A stretch of 64,000 nt of DNA from JBMDXB01 sp048594885 (GCA_048594885.1 JBMDXB010000116.1:10531-74530), one strand, 5' to 3'; numbered from the stretch's first letter, positions 8,003-15,750 are shown. Notes: generated by a model from the letters alone, not told the origin. Numbers and translations: made by a program.

Positions 8003-8226
8003 ACGAGGAGCTGGTTCGTGCGCTCGTGCGCGAGACGATTGCGCGGCATCTCGCAGGCGCCGGCCCGGGACGTGAGCCGGATCCGGACGTGCCGCTCCAG
8101 CCGCTGCACTTCGCCCGGCACAGCAGCCACTACCGCTACACGCTGCCAGAGTCGGCCGGTCCCTGCCAGATCGAGCCTGGCGTGCAATGTACTCATTGCG
8201 GCTATTGCGAATCACACGGGCATTAG
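7999..8226 (+). CDS. 75-residue Cys-rich protein of the microcompartment locus
   Basis: Not recognised as a named family. The N-terminus is an amphipathic helix (EELVRALVRETIARHLAG) resembling the encapsulation peptides of microcompartment enzymes; a flexible Gly/Pro stretch follows; the C-terminus carries four closely spaced cysteines plus histidines (CQIEPGVQCTHCGYCESHGH), a likely metal- or Fe-S-binding tail. The ATG overlaps the stop of the third vertex gene. The arrangement suggests a small cargo or assembly factor targeted to the shell interior; this is inference. Confidence 0.75.
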   Translation: MNEELVRALVRETIARHLAGAGPGREPDPDVPLQPLHFARHSSHYRYTLPESAGPCQIEPGVQCTHCGYCESHGH

Positions 8227-8292
8227 GTCAATGCTGAATGCCGAATGCTGAATGCTGAAAATGCAAAATGCCGAATTCAGCATTGACATCCC
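8220..8292. repeat. Tandem-inverted AATGCTG repeat
   Basis: Heptamer-type units (AATGCTG, AATGCCG) run forward and are closed by their reverse complement (GAATTCAGCATTGAC), so the transcript could form a hairpin. It fills the gap between the Cys-rich protein and the dehydrogenase, and the same family recurs at 38.3 kb. Confidence 0.85.
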
Positions 8293-8298
8293 GCACGA

Positions 8299-9255
8299 AT
8301 GAACGTCCTGCTCACCAGAAGGATCCCGTCGTCGGTACTCGCCAGGCTCGAGGCCGTGTGCGACGTCGACCTGTTTCAGGGCGAGTCCTCGATGACGCCC
8401 ATGCCGCACGACGAGCTGACGCGGCGCGTCGCGGACAAGGAGGCGTTGATTAGCGTCCTCGCGGACCGCATTGACGCCTCGCTGCTCGAGTCCGCCCCGC
8501 ACCTGAAGATCGTCGCGACCATTTCCGTGGGCTACGACAACATCGACGTCGCGGCGGCGAAGGCGCGCGGCGTCATCGTCACGAATACACCGAACGTGCT
8601 CACCGCGGCGACCGCGGAGCTGACGTGGGCGTTGATCCTGTCGGCGGCGCGCCGCGTCGTCGAAGGCGATCGCCTCGTGCGCGGGGGGCGCTGGAAGGGC
8701 TGGGCACTCGATTTCATGCTCGGCACCGAGCTCACCGGAAAGCAGCTTGGCATCATCGGCGCCGGCCGGATCGGGCGGGCCGTGGCGGAGAAGGCGCCGG
8801 CGTTCGGCATGACCGCGGTGTTCGCGCAGAAGCGCGGGCAGGGAAGGGCATTAGCGCCATCCGGCATCCGGACGCTGCCGTTCGACGAACTGCTCGCCAC
8901 CTCCGACGTGATCTCGCTCCACGTCCCCGGCGGCGCGGCGACGCGGCACATGATCGGCCGCAAGGAGTTCGCGCGGATGAAGCGGACGGCGATCTTCGTC
9001 AACACCGCGCGTGGCTCCGTCGTCGACGAGGAAGCGATCGCCTGGGCGCTGCAGGAGCGGCTGATCGCCGCGGCCGCCCTCGATGTCTACCAGCGCGAAC
9101 CGCACGTCCCGGACGCGCTGTTGGCGTTCGAAAACGTTGTTCTCGCGCCGCACCTGGGAAGCGCGACCCGCGAAACGCGCACGGCGATGGCGGATCTCGC
9201 CGTCCGTAACGTGCTGGCGGTGGCGTCCGGCGCTCCGCCGCTGACGCCGGTATGA
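8299..9255 (+). CDS. D-isomer-specific 2-hydroxyacid dehydrogenase
   Basis: A 318-residue NAD(P)-dependent dehydrogenase of the glyoxylate/hydroxypyruvate reductase type. The substrate-domain loop VGYDNIDVAAAKARGV, the nucleotide-binding GIIGAGRIGRAV, the segment NTARGSVVDEEAI (catalytic Arg region), the Glu in QREPHVPDALL and the catalytic His in APHLGSAT are present. It follows the microcompartment genes, where a dehydrogenase could recycle NADH, but an unrelated role in glyoxylate metabolism is equally possible. The gene overlaps nth by 4 bp. Confidence 0.9.
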   Translation: MNVLLTRRIPSSVLARLEAVCDVDLFQGESSMTPMPHDELTRRVADKEALISVLADRIDASLLESAPHLKIVATISVGYDNIDVAAAKARGVIVTNTPNVLTAATAELTWALILSAARRVVEGDRLVRGGRWKGWALDFMLGTELTGKQLGIIGAGRIGRAVAEKAPAFGMTAVFAQKRGQGRALAPSGIRTLPFDELLATSDVISLHVPGGAATRHMIGRKEFARMKRTAIFVNTARGSVVDEEAIAWALQERLIAAAALDVYQREPHVPDALLAFENVVLAPHLGSATRETRTAMADLAVRNVLAVASGAPPLTPV

Positions 9256-9917
9256 ACCGCCGCATCGACACCGCCATGCGCCGTCTGGCGCGCGCCATCG
9301 AAGCCTACGAGGCACCTGCCGTCGAGAAGATTGCCGAGAATCAAAAGGAAGATCCCTTCCAGGTCCTGATCGCGACGATGCTCTCCGCGCAAACGCGCGA
9401 TCCCGTCACGCACGCGGCGTCGACGCGGCTGTTCCGCGCCGCCCGCACGCCCAGGACGATGGCGAAGCTGACGGTGAAAGAGATCGAGCGGCTGATCTAC
9501 CCGGTGAGCTTCTACCGCCACAAGGCGGTGCACGTGAAGCGCGCGTGCGAACAGATCGTCGCTCGATACGGCGGCAAGGTGCCGGACACGATGGAAGAGT
9601 TGCTGACGCTCCCAGGCGTGGGCCGCAAGACCGCGAACCTGGTCCTCATCCTCGCGCACGCCAGCGAGGCGAACATCTGCGTCGACACGCACGTCCATCG
9701 CATCTCCAACCGGCTCGGTTGGGTGACGACGAGGACGCCTGAGGAGACGGAGCACGCCCTCTACCAGGTGGCGCGGCGCCGGTGGTGGCCGCTGATCAAT
9801 CTGTACCTCGTGACGTGGGGCCAGAACATCTGCCGGCCCGTCTACCCGCGGTGCGGCAGTTGCGCGATCGGCGATCTTTGTCCGAAGATTGGGGTAACCA
9901 AGGCAGGCAAATCATGA
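9252..9917 (+). CDS. nth: Endonuclease III
   Basis: Base-excision-repair DNA glycosylase/AP lyase for oxidised pyrimidines. The 221-residue protein has the helix-hairpin-helix LPGVGRKTANLV with catalytic Lys126, the essential Asp145 in VDTHVHRISNRLG, and a C-terminal [4Fe-4S] loop with cysteine spacing C-x6-C-x2-C-x5-C (CRPVYPRCGSCAIGDLC). Its ATG overlaps the stop of the dehydrogenase and its stop overlaps the next ATG. Confidence 0.95.
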   Translation: MNRRIDTAMRRLARAIEAYEAPAVEKIAENQKEDPFQVLIATMLSAQTRDPVTHAASTRLFRAARTPRTMAKLTVKEIERLIYPVSFYRHKAVHVKRACEQIVARYGGKVPDTMEELLTLPGVGRKTANLVLILAHASEANICVDTHVHRISNRLGWVTTRTPEETEHALYQVARRRWWPLINLYLVTWGQNICRPVYPRCGSCAIGDLCPKIGVTKAGKS

Positions 9918-10465
9918 GGATGCGAAATGCGCTCACCGTCGCCATTGTCGTGGCGATGTGCGGTGCCGTCCTTCCCGCCGGGCAGACCTCGCCGGGCGCC
10001 GGTCCGATCATCGTGCTCGACACGGAGAAAGGCGTCATCGAGTTCGAGACCTATCCCGACGAAGCGCCGAAGACCGTCGCGCACATCGTCGGGCTGGTGA
10101 AGCGCAACTTCTACAACGGCCTGCGATTCCATCGCGCCGAGCCGAACTTCGTCGTCCAGATCGGCGACCCGCAGACGCGCAACATGCAGATGATCGAGTG
10201 GTGGGGCCGCACCGGAAGCGGCAAGCCGATCGGCGTTGCGGAGCTGTCGAAGAAACGACGGCACCTGCGCGGATCCGTCGCGATGGCGCATGCCGGCGAC
10301 GCGAGGTACGCCGAGAGCCAGTTCTACATCCTGATGCGGGCGGCGCCGGAGCTCGATGCCAAACACGTCGTGTTCGGCCGCGTCATCAAGGGCATGGATG
10401 TCGTGATGCGCCTGCAGAAGGCCGACCGTCTCAAGAGGGCTTACGTGAAGGAGGCAGGAAAGTAG
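9914..10465 (+). CDS. Secreted cyclophilin-type prolyl isomerase
   Basis: A 183-residue peptidyl-prolyl cis-trans isomerase with a signal peptide (residues 1-22, ALTVAIVVAMCGAVLPAG), probably periplasmic. Cyclophilin features: DTEKGVIEFETYPDEAPKTV, LRFHRAEPNFVVQIGDP (catalytic Arg and Gln), GSVAMAHAG, ESQFYILM and KHVVFGRVIKGMDVV. Some residues differ from canonical PpiA (FHRA rather than FHRV). The 3' end overlaps the oppositely oriented DUF72 gene by 35 bp. Confidence 0.9.
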   Translation: MRMRNALTVAIVVAMCGAVLPAGQTSPGAGPIIVLDTEKGVIEFETYPDEAPKTVAHIVGLVKRNFYNGLRFHRAEPNFVVQIGDPQTRNMQMIEWWGRTGSGKPIGVAELSKKRRHLRGSVAMAHAGDARYAESQFYILMRAAPELDAKHVVFGRVIKGMDVVMRLQKADRLKRAYVKEAGK

Positions 10466-11378
10466 CCGGCGGCAGGACCCTCACGATCCCCTTCAGATCC
10501 GGATAGCGCTCGACGAACTCCTCCGGGTACTCGCCAGGCACCGGCTGCCCGAGCTGGTGCTTGAGGATGGCTGCATTCGCCACCGACTTCGCGGAGAAGT
10601 GATTGTTGGCGTACAGGTACGCCTTCTTCACCTCTCGCGAGGCCGCCTCCGCCGCCTCGGCAAACGGCTGCAGTTCTTCAGCGGAATAGAGGTAGTTGTA
10701 GCGGTCTTCCGACTTCTCGTGCTTCCACCACTGCGCGGCATTGCGGCCGTGCAGCCGCAGGTAATAGAACGACTTCACGTTGGGCGCGAGGTTCTGCCGC
10801 ACGGAGACGCGGAATTTCGGCTCGTCGATCTGCGCCCAGGCGGCGTCGAACGCGTTCAGCAGCTCCAGCGTGCCCAGCGCATCGTCGCTCCAGCTCCGGT
10901 GACGCAGCTCCACGGCGACCATGTAGTCGCGAAAGCGCTGCAGGATCCACTCGAGATAGCCGCGGGCGTCCGGATCGTTCTTGAAGCTGGCCGGGAACTG
11001 CGCGAGCAACGCGCCGAGCTTGCCCGCCGCCGCGATCGGGTCGATGGCGGCACGAAACTCGTCGACGTCGGCCTGATCGAGATCCCACGGGTCGGCGCCG
11101 GTCGCCTTCTGGAACATCTCCGGGTGCGTGAATTTCTGAAAGAGCTTGAGCGAGAACTCGAACCGATCTGGCGTGCGCTCCGCCCACTTGCGCGCGGTCT
11201 CGGGTGAAGGGATCCGGTAGAACGTGGAGTTGATCTCGACGGTGTTGAAGTGCTCCGCGTAGAAACGGAGCTCATCGAACCCGCGTCTGCCGCGCGCCCC
11301 GGCCGCGACGGGGTAGAACACGCCGTTCCACGTCCCTTGGCCCGACGGATAGCTCCACCCCGACGTGCCGATCCGAAT
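10431..11378 (-). CDS. DUF72 (YecE-like) protein with ATT start
   Basis: TIM-barrel DUF72 family protein of unknown biochemical role. The conserved N-terminus IRIGTSGWSYPSGQGTWNG lies upstream of the first GTG (11321), and the in-frame codons contain no ATG, GTG or TTG back to a stop. The likely start is therefore the ATT at 11378-11376, right after the stop of the ArsC-like gene, giving 315 residues. Other family features: FNTVEINSTFYRIP, FEFSLKLFQKFTH, VELRHRSWSDD and FYYLRLHGRNA. No strong ribosome site is seen before the ATT. The 3' end overlaps the cyclophilin gene. Confidence 0.85.
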   Translation of the reverse strand: MRIGTSGWSYPSGQGTWNGVFYPVAAGARGRRGFDELRFYAEHFNTVEINSTFYRIPSPETARKWAERTPDRFEFSLKLFQKFTHPEMFQKATGADPWDLDQADVDEFRAAIDPIAAAGKLGALLAQFPASFKNDPDARGYLEWILQRFRDYMVAVELRHRSWSDDALGTLELLNAFDAAWAQIDEPKFRVSVRQNLAPNVKSFYYLRLHGRNAAQWWKHEKSEDRYNYLYSAEELQPFAEAAEAASREVKKAYLYANNHFSAKSVANAAILKHQLGQPVPGEYPEEFVERYPDLKGIVRVLPPATFLPPSRKPS

Positions 11379-11382
11379 GCGC

Positions 11383-11718
11383 TCAGGTGAGTCTGTCGTA
11401 CGCGTCCCTGTTGAACCCGAACGTGACTTTCGATCCGCGAGCCAGGATCGGCCGCTTGATCAAGTTCGGCTGCGCCATCATCAGGTCAATGGCCTCCTTC
11501 TTCGACTTCGGCAGCGGCCGCTCCTTGAACACCGGGCTGCGCGTGCTGACGAAGTCCAGGAACCGGTCCTCGTCGATGTGCTTCTCGAGGAATGCTCGAT
11601 CGGGCGGGTTCCTGTTGAGGTCACGCTCCTCGACGTCCACGCCGTGCTGCTCCAGAAAACTTCTGGCGTTGCGGCAGGTCGTTCACGTCGGCTTCCAGTA
11701 GAAGACAGGCTTTGGCAT
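11383..11718 (-). CDS. ArsC/Spx-family reductase, probable selenoprotein (UGA at catalytic Cys)
   Basis: A thioredoxin-fold protein of the ArsC/Spx/YffB family, 111 residues when the in-frame TGA at 11685-11683 is read through. The N-terminus from ATG 11718 is MPKPVFYWKPT, then TGA, then TTCRNARSFLEQ. The TGA is codon 12, exactly where ArsC has catalytic Cys12 and Spx its first CxxC cysteine; a TGC would differ by one base. The rest of the frame is intact and includes RPIL, which aligns with the anion-binding Arg segment of ArsC. A 6-bp stem with a GUU loop begins 16 nt after the TGA. The most economical reading is selenocysteine (UxxC); a nonsense mutation or sequencing error is the alternative. 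Automated callers would begin at GTG 11640. Confidence 0.8.
11652..11666 (-). promoter_or_regulatory. Candidate bacterial SECIS hairpin
   Basis: On the minus strand, CCAGAA-GTT-TTCTGG forms a perfect 6-bp stem with a 3-nt loop (5 nt if the top A-U pair opens). The loop starts 22 nt after the in-frame TGA and has G as its first base, which meets the general description of bacterial SECIS elements (short stem, small loop with an early G, roughly 16-37 nt from UGA). A looser lower stem (CTGC with GCAG) can extend it. Confidence 0.6.
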
Positions 11719-11954
11719 GGCGGCCCCATTCTAGATCACCGCCAAGTGGTACACAGCAGGCGTCACGGGGTGTCACGGTCGCCTTCGGCGAACACGAAGG
11801 TACGACGACACGAAGGCGGGAAGGGCACGAATCCTTTGTGGTCTTCGTGTCTTCGCGTCTTCGTGTCTTCGTGCAGCGGCAGCCGGAGCCGTGGCCGCGT
11901 GGCTCAGGCCAGTGGATCGGCTCGGCGAGTACAATGTCCCTTTCTCGCCGCTCC
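11719..11954. repeat. Intergenic region with CACGAAG-type hairpin repeat
   Basis: Divergent gap between the ArsC-like gene (minus) and queE (plus). From about 11797 to 11875 it holds degenerate CACGAAGG units followed by the inverse CTTCGTGT/CTTCGCGT units, the same family as at 5.8 kb. Promoters for both flanking genes must lie here but none stands out. Confidence 0.75.
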
Positions 11955-12596
11955 ATGCTGACCGTCAACGAGATCTTCTATTCGATCCAGGGAGAGTCCT
12001 CGCACGTCGGACGTCCGTGCGTGTTCGTTCGCCTGACGGCATGCGATCTCCGCTGCACGTGGTGCGACACGGCATATGCGTTCCACGAGGGACGCAAGAT
12101 GAGCGTCGACGACATCCTCGACGAAGTGAAGCGCCACGGCTGCCCGCTCGTCGAGGTCACCGGCGGCGAGCCGCTGCTGCAGAAGAACGTCTATCCGTTG
12201 ATGGAGCGTCTGCTCCGCGAGGGTTACTCCGTCATGCTCGAGACGGGTGGCCACATCAGCATCGAGCAGGTGCCGGAAGCCGTCGTCGCGGTGATCGACA
12301 TCAAGTGTCCCGCCAGCGGCGAGTCGGAGCGGAACGACTGGCATAACCTGGAAATCCTGCGTCCGAACGACGAAGTGAAGTTCGTCATACAGGATCGAGG
12401 AGACTACGAGTTCGCGCGCGACGTTGTCGCCAGGCACGATCTGCCGCAGCGGTGCCGCGCAGTGCTCTTCTCGCCGGTGCACGGCGTACTCGACCCGAAG
12501 GATCTTGCGGCGTGGATGCTCGCGGATCGCCTGCTGGTGCGGCTGCAGCTCCAGGTGCACAAGTACATCTGGGGTCCGACGACACGCGGGGTGTGA
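11955..12596 (+). CDS. queE: 7-carboxy-7-deazaguanine synthase
   Basis: Radical SAM enzyme that contracts 6-carboxy-tetrahydropterin to 7-carboxy-7-deazaguanine in queuosine (tRNA) synthesis. The 213-residue protein starts MLTVNEIFYSIQGESSHVGRP and has the cluster motif ACDLRCTWCDT (C-x3-C-x2-C), then EVTGGEPLLQ and the C-terminal LQLQVHKYIWGP. The ATG at 11955 fits the family N-terminus; an in-frame ATG at 11934 would add seven residues. The stop overlaps the queC ATG by one base, so both queuosine steps are co-expressed. Confidence 0.95.
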   Translation: MLTVNEIFYSIQGESSHVGRPCVFVRLTACDLRCTWCDTAYAFHEGRKMSVDDILDEVKRHGCPLVEVTGGEPLLQKNVYPLMERLLREGYSVMLETGGHISIEQVPEAVVAVIDIKCPASGESERNDWHNLEILRPNDEVKFVIQDRGDYEFARDVVARHDLPQRCRAVLFSPVHGVLDPKDLAAWMLADRLLVRLQLQVHKYIWGPTTRGV

Positions 12597-13339
12597 TGGA
12601 GGGGAGCCGGGGGGCCGGGGGGCCGGGGGGCCGGGGGGCCGGGGGGCCGGGGAGTCCGAGGCGAGCCGTCGTGCTGCTCAGCGGCGGGCTCGATTCGTAC
12701 ACCGCGGCAGCGGTCGCTCGCAGCGAAGGCTATGACCTCTACGCGCTGACTGTCCGCTACGGTCAGGTCCACGCCCGCGAAGTGGAAGCCGCACGTACCG
12801 TCGCGCGCGACCTCGGGGTCGTGCGGCACATCGAGCTCGACGTCGATCTGTCAGCCTTCGGCGGTTCGGCGCTCGTCGGAGACGGCGCCATCCCCAAGGA
12901 TCGGCCGCTCGATGATGTCGGCATCCCGTCGACGTATGTTCCGGCCCGCAACACGATCTTCCTCTCGCTGGCGTTGGCGTGGGCGGAGGTGACAGACGCG
13001 GCCGCCATCGTCATCGGCGTGAACGCGCTCGATTACTCTGGGTACCCCGACTGCCGGCCGGAATACCTCGCGGCCTTCGAGCGCCTCGCCGCGCTCGCAA
13101 CTCGCGCGGGAGTCGAAGGGAATCCTTTGAAGGTGCTGGCGCCGCTGCTCCACCTGACCAAGGCGGAAATCATCCGCACCGGAATGGGTTTCGGGCTAAA
13201 CTACGCGCTCACCCATAGCTGTTACGATCCGGGGCCCGATGGGGAGCCGTGTGGCCGGTGCGACAGTTGCCGGCTGCGCGCGCGTGGCTTCCAGGAGGCG
13301 GGTGTTCCGGATCCCGCGCTTCGAGGTGACGGTCAGTGA
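12596..13339 (+). CDS. queC: 7-cyano-7-deazaguanine synthase
   Basis: ATP-dependent conversion of 7-carboxy-7-deazaguanine to preQ0. PP-loop AVVLLSGGLDSYTAA, STYVPARNTIFLS, and a C-terminal zinc site CYDPGPDGEPCGRCDSC are present; 247 residues from the ATG overlapping queE. The first 22 residues (Gly/Arg/Pro-rich) are encoded by a GGGGGCC repeat, so the family core effectively begins at PRRAVVLLSGG. The true start may be this ATG, since no better start exists near the core. Confidence 0.94.
   Translation: MEGSRGAGGPGGRGAGGPGSPRRAVVLLSGGLDSYTAAAVARSEGYDLYALTVRYGQVHAREVEAARTVARDLGVVRHIELDVDLSAFGGSALVGDGAIPKDRPLDDVGIPSTYVPARNTIFLSLALAWAEVTDAAAIVIGVNALDYSGYPDCRPEYLAAFERLAALATRAGVEGNPLKVLAPLLHLTKAEIIRTGMGFGLNYALTHSCYDPGPDGEPCGRCDSCRLRARGFQEAGVPDPALRGDGQ
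12600..12656. repeat. GGGGGCC tandem repeat at queC 5' end
   Basis: About six to seven tandem CCGGGGGG-like octamers inside the predicted first 20 codons of queC. Same family as at 7.7, 37.0 and 46.4 kb. Confidence 0.9.
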
Positions 13340-14526
13340 CCGAGCGGCTGTACTACACCGACCCGTATCTCGCCGAGTTCGACGCGACGATTCTGCGACT
13401 GGAGCGCGACGGCGCACGCACGACGGCCGTGCTCGATCGGACGGCGTTTTATCCGACGTCCGGCGGGCAGCCGTTCGACACGGGCACGCTGGGCAACGCC
13501 CGCGTCGTCGACGTGATCGACGCCGAGGACGGAACGATCCGGCACGTCGTCGAGGGCGCCGCGGTGGAAGGTCCGGTGCGGGGGCGTGTGGACTGGACGC
13601 GCCGCTTCGATCACATGCAACAGCACACGGGCCAGCACGTGCTGTCCGCTGCGTTCGACCACGTCGCGGGCGCGCGGACCGAGAGCTTTCATCTTGGCAC
13701 GGCGGCCTCGACGATCGACCTGGGGCGCGAAGTCTCGGTTCAGGAGATCGAGCGCGCCGAAGACGAGGCGAACCGCGTCGTCTGGGAGGACCGGCCCGTC
13801 CGCGTGCGGTTCGCGGACGCGGAAGAAGCGGCGGCAATGCCGTTGCGCAAGGAGTCGGCGCGTACCGGCACGCTGCGGCTGATCGAGGTCGAGGAATTCG
13901 ATCTCTCGGCCTGTGGCGGCACCCATGTGGCGCGCAGCGGCGCGATCGGCATCATTGTCGTCGCCTCGTGGGAGCGGTTCCGCGGGGGGACGCGGATCGA
14001 GTTCGCCTGCGGCGGGCGCGCGCTGCGCTCGCATCGGGCGCTGCGGGACATCGTCGCCGCCGCCTCGCGCGCGCTGTCGGTGTCGGGCGAGGAGTTTGCT
14101 GGGGCCATCGAGCGGCTGCAGCTGGAAGCACGCGACGCGCGGCGGGCGATCAAGGCGATGCAACTCGACGTGGCGCGGCATGAGGCCGCTGCACTCGCCG
14201 ATCGGACGGAAACGATCGGCGGCGCCCGTGTGGTGGTCGCGGCGCTCGAAGGATGGGATGCCAACGGACTGAAGGCGGTCGCCGCCGGCATCGTCGAGCG
14301 TCCCGGTCACGTGGCGGTGTTGTTCAGCAGTCCGCCGCCGAGCGCCATCGTGGCGGCGCGGTCGCCGGATGCCGCGGTCGATTGCGCGGCCGTGCTGCGG
14401 GCGCTGGCGCAGAAGTTCGGCGGCAAGGGTGGCGGTCGCCCCGACCTGGCGCAGGGCGGCGGTCTGCAGGGGGACGTCCAGCAGATGCTCGAGTTCGCGC
14501 GCGCCACGTTCAGGACGAACGATTGA
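13336..14526 (+). CDS. AlaX-type alanyl-tRNA editing protein
   Basis: A 396-residue stand-alone relative of the alanyl-tRNA synthetase editing domain, expected to hydrolyse Ser- or Gly-tRNA(Ala). An N-terminal beta-barrel part (FYPTSGGQPFDTG) is followed by the zinc-site motifs HMQQHTGQH and CGGTHV of the second additional domain, and a C-terminal DHHA1 domain ending GGKGGGRPDLAQGGG. The length corresponds to the long AlaX-L form. The GTG start overlaps the queC stop by 4 bp. Confidence 0.9.
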   Translation: MTERLYYTDPYLAEFDATILRLERDGARTTAVLDRTAFYPTSGGQPFDTGTLGNARVVDVIDAEDGTIRHVVEGAAVEGPVRGRVDWTRRFDHMQQHTGQHVLSAAFDHVAGARTESFHLGTAASTIDLGREVSVQEIERAEDEANRVVWEDRPVRVRFADAEEAAAMPLRKESARTGTLRLIEVEEFDLSACGGTHVARSGAIGIIVVASWERFRGGTRIEFACGGRALRSHRALRDIVAAASRALSVSGEEFAGAIERLQLEARDARRAIKAMQLDVARHEAAALADRTETIGGARVVVAALEGWDANGLKAVAAGIVERPGHVAVLFSSPPPSAIVAARSPDAAVDCAAVLRALAQKFGGKGGGRPDLAQGGGLQGDVQQMLEFARATFRTND

Positions 14527-14551
14527 CGACTCACGACCAACCACCTACTCG

Positions 14552-14950
14552 ATGATGCGTCCGATTCTCATGGTCGTCGACGACGACCCTTCGGTACTTT
14601 TGCTCGTGGATGTGCTGGCGGAACGTTTGGGTTTTCGCGTGAAGGCGGTCACCTCCGGCCTGCACGCGCTCGAGCAGCTTCGCGACGGCTTCCGGCCGGA
14701 CGTCATCCTCCTCGACATCATGATGGAGCGGATCGACGGCGTCACGTTCCTCGCGCACCTGCACGAAATGGACGACGTCGGCGGGCTGCCGGTGATTGCG
14801 ATGAGCACGGCCACGGTGCTCGAGCACTACGGATCGCAGTTGAAGGTGGATGGTACGCTGACCAAGCCCATTACGCAGCAGACGCTCGCGGCCGCGCTGG
14901 AGCCTTACTGCCAGCCGCAGGCGTCCGACACGGCGGACCTTCCCGACTAA
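14552..14950 (+). CDS. Single-domain response regulator
   Basis: A 132-residue CheY-like receiver without an output domain. Acidic pocket VVDDDPSV, phosphoacceptor Asp in VILLDIMM, the Ser/Thr in IAMSTAT and Lys in LTKPIT are recognisable. No histidine kinase is adjacent. Its stop overlaps, on the opposite strand, the end of the HEAT-repeat gene by 4 bp. Confidence 0.88.
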   Translation: MMRPILMVVDDDPSVLLLVDVLAERLGFRVKAVTSGLHALEQLRDGFRPDVILLDIMMERIDGVTFLAHLHEMDDVGGLPVIAMSTATVLEHYGSQLKVDGTLTKPITQQTLAAALEPYCQPQASDTADLPD

Positions 14951-15750
14951 CGCTGCGCGGACACGACGACCAGCGCGCGGCCGGCTTCGCGTGCGACGTC
15001 CTCGTCCTTGTCACCAGCAGCCTTCTTCAACGCAGGCACGGCGGCGGCTGCGGCGGCGCCGAACTCCTCGAGCGCGGTCGCCGCGGCGAGGCGCACCGGA
15101 ACGTCGCCGTCGGCGAGCGCCTCGATCAGCGCCGGGACTGCGGTCTCCGGCGATGACTGCACGATTCCGAGGTAGGTCGCCGCGACGGCGCGCACGCTGC
15201 CGTCAACGTCCATGATGCCGTTCAGCAGCAGCGGTACCACGGCTTGCGGATCGAGCGGCCCGCGCTTCTGCAGCTTGCCGACGGCGCGCAGGGCCTCACG
15301 CCGGACCTCGGGGTTGTGGTGCGTTGCCGCCATGCGCAGCGGCTCGAACGCGTCGGGCCCCATGAAGCTCAGTGCCGCGGCCGCTTCGGCCGTGAGCTCG
15401 GGGTCGACCAGAAGTTCCGCCGCGAGCGGAACGGCAGCAGAGGCAGTCGCGCCGAGAAGACTGCAGGCCTTGAGCGCCGATTTCTTCCGATCGGCATCCG
15501 ATGCGGAGTCCCTCAGTGTGGCCAGGACCACGGGCATCGCGTCCTCGCCGATCTGCTGAACGTAACCGGCGGCGGCTTCGGCGTCTTTCGGATTCTGGCT
15601 GTAGAGATGATCCAGCCACGCGTCTTCCGGCTCCTGAGTGTTCGACGCCACGATCGCCTGCGGTCTGAAGAACTCCGGCCGGAAGAGCCACACGGCCGCG
15701 CCGATGAGGAGCGTCAGCGCCACGGTCCAGGTGAGCACGCGCAGGAGCAC
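14947..15750 (-). CDS. Membrane-anchored HEAT-repeat protein
   Basis: A 267-residue protein with an N-terminal hydrophobic helix (VLTWTVALTLLIGAAVWLF) and then five to six HEAT-like helical repeats rich in Ala/Leu (for example NPEVRREALRAVGKL, VPVRLAAATALEEFG, EDVAREAGRALVVV). Such repeats act as protein-interaction scaffolds or phycobilin-lyase-like folds. It ends with the PBP4-Gld operon behind it, but the 48-bp gap contains no clear start coupling. Confidence 0.8.
   Translation of the reverse strand: MLLRVLTWTVALTLLIGAAVWLFRPEFFRPQAIVASNTQEPEDAWLDHLYSQNPKDAEAAAGYVQQIGEDAMPVVLATLRDSASDADRKKSALKACSLLGATASAAVPLAAELLVDPELTAEAAAALSFMGPDAFEPLRMAATHHNPEVRREALRAVGKLQKRGPLDPQAVVPLLLNGIMDVDGSVRAVAATYLGIVQSSPETAVPALIEALADGDVPVRLAAATALEEFGAAAAAAVPALKKAAGDKDEDVAREAGRALVVVSAQR

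Noticed and set aside
11383..11640. ArsC-like gene as a truncated 85-residue protein or a pseudogene
   Set aside because: Would lack the first strand and the catalytic residue; intact sequence upstream in the same frame with one TGA at the Cys position and a SECIS-like hairpin favours selenocysteine.
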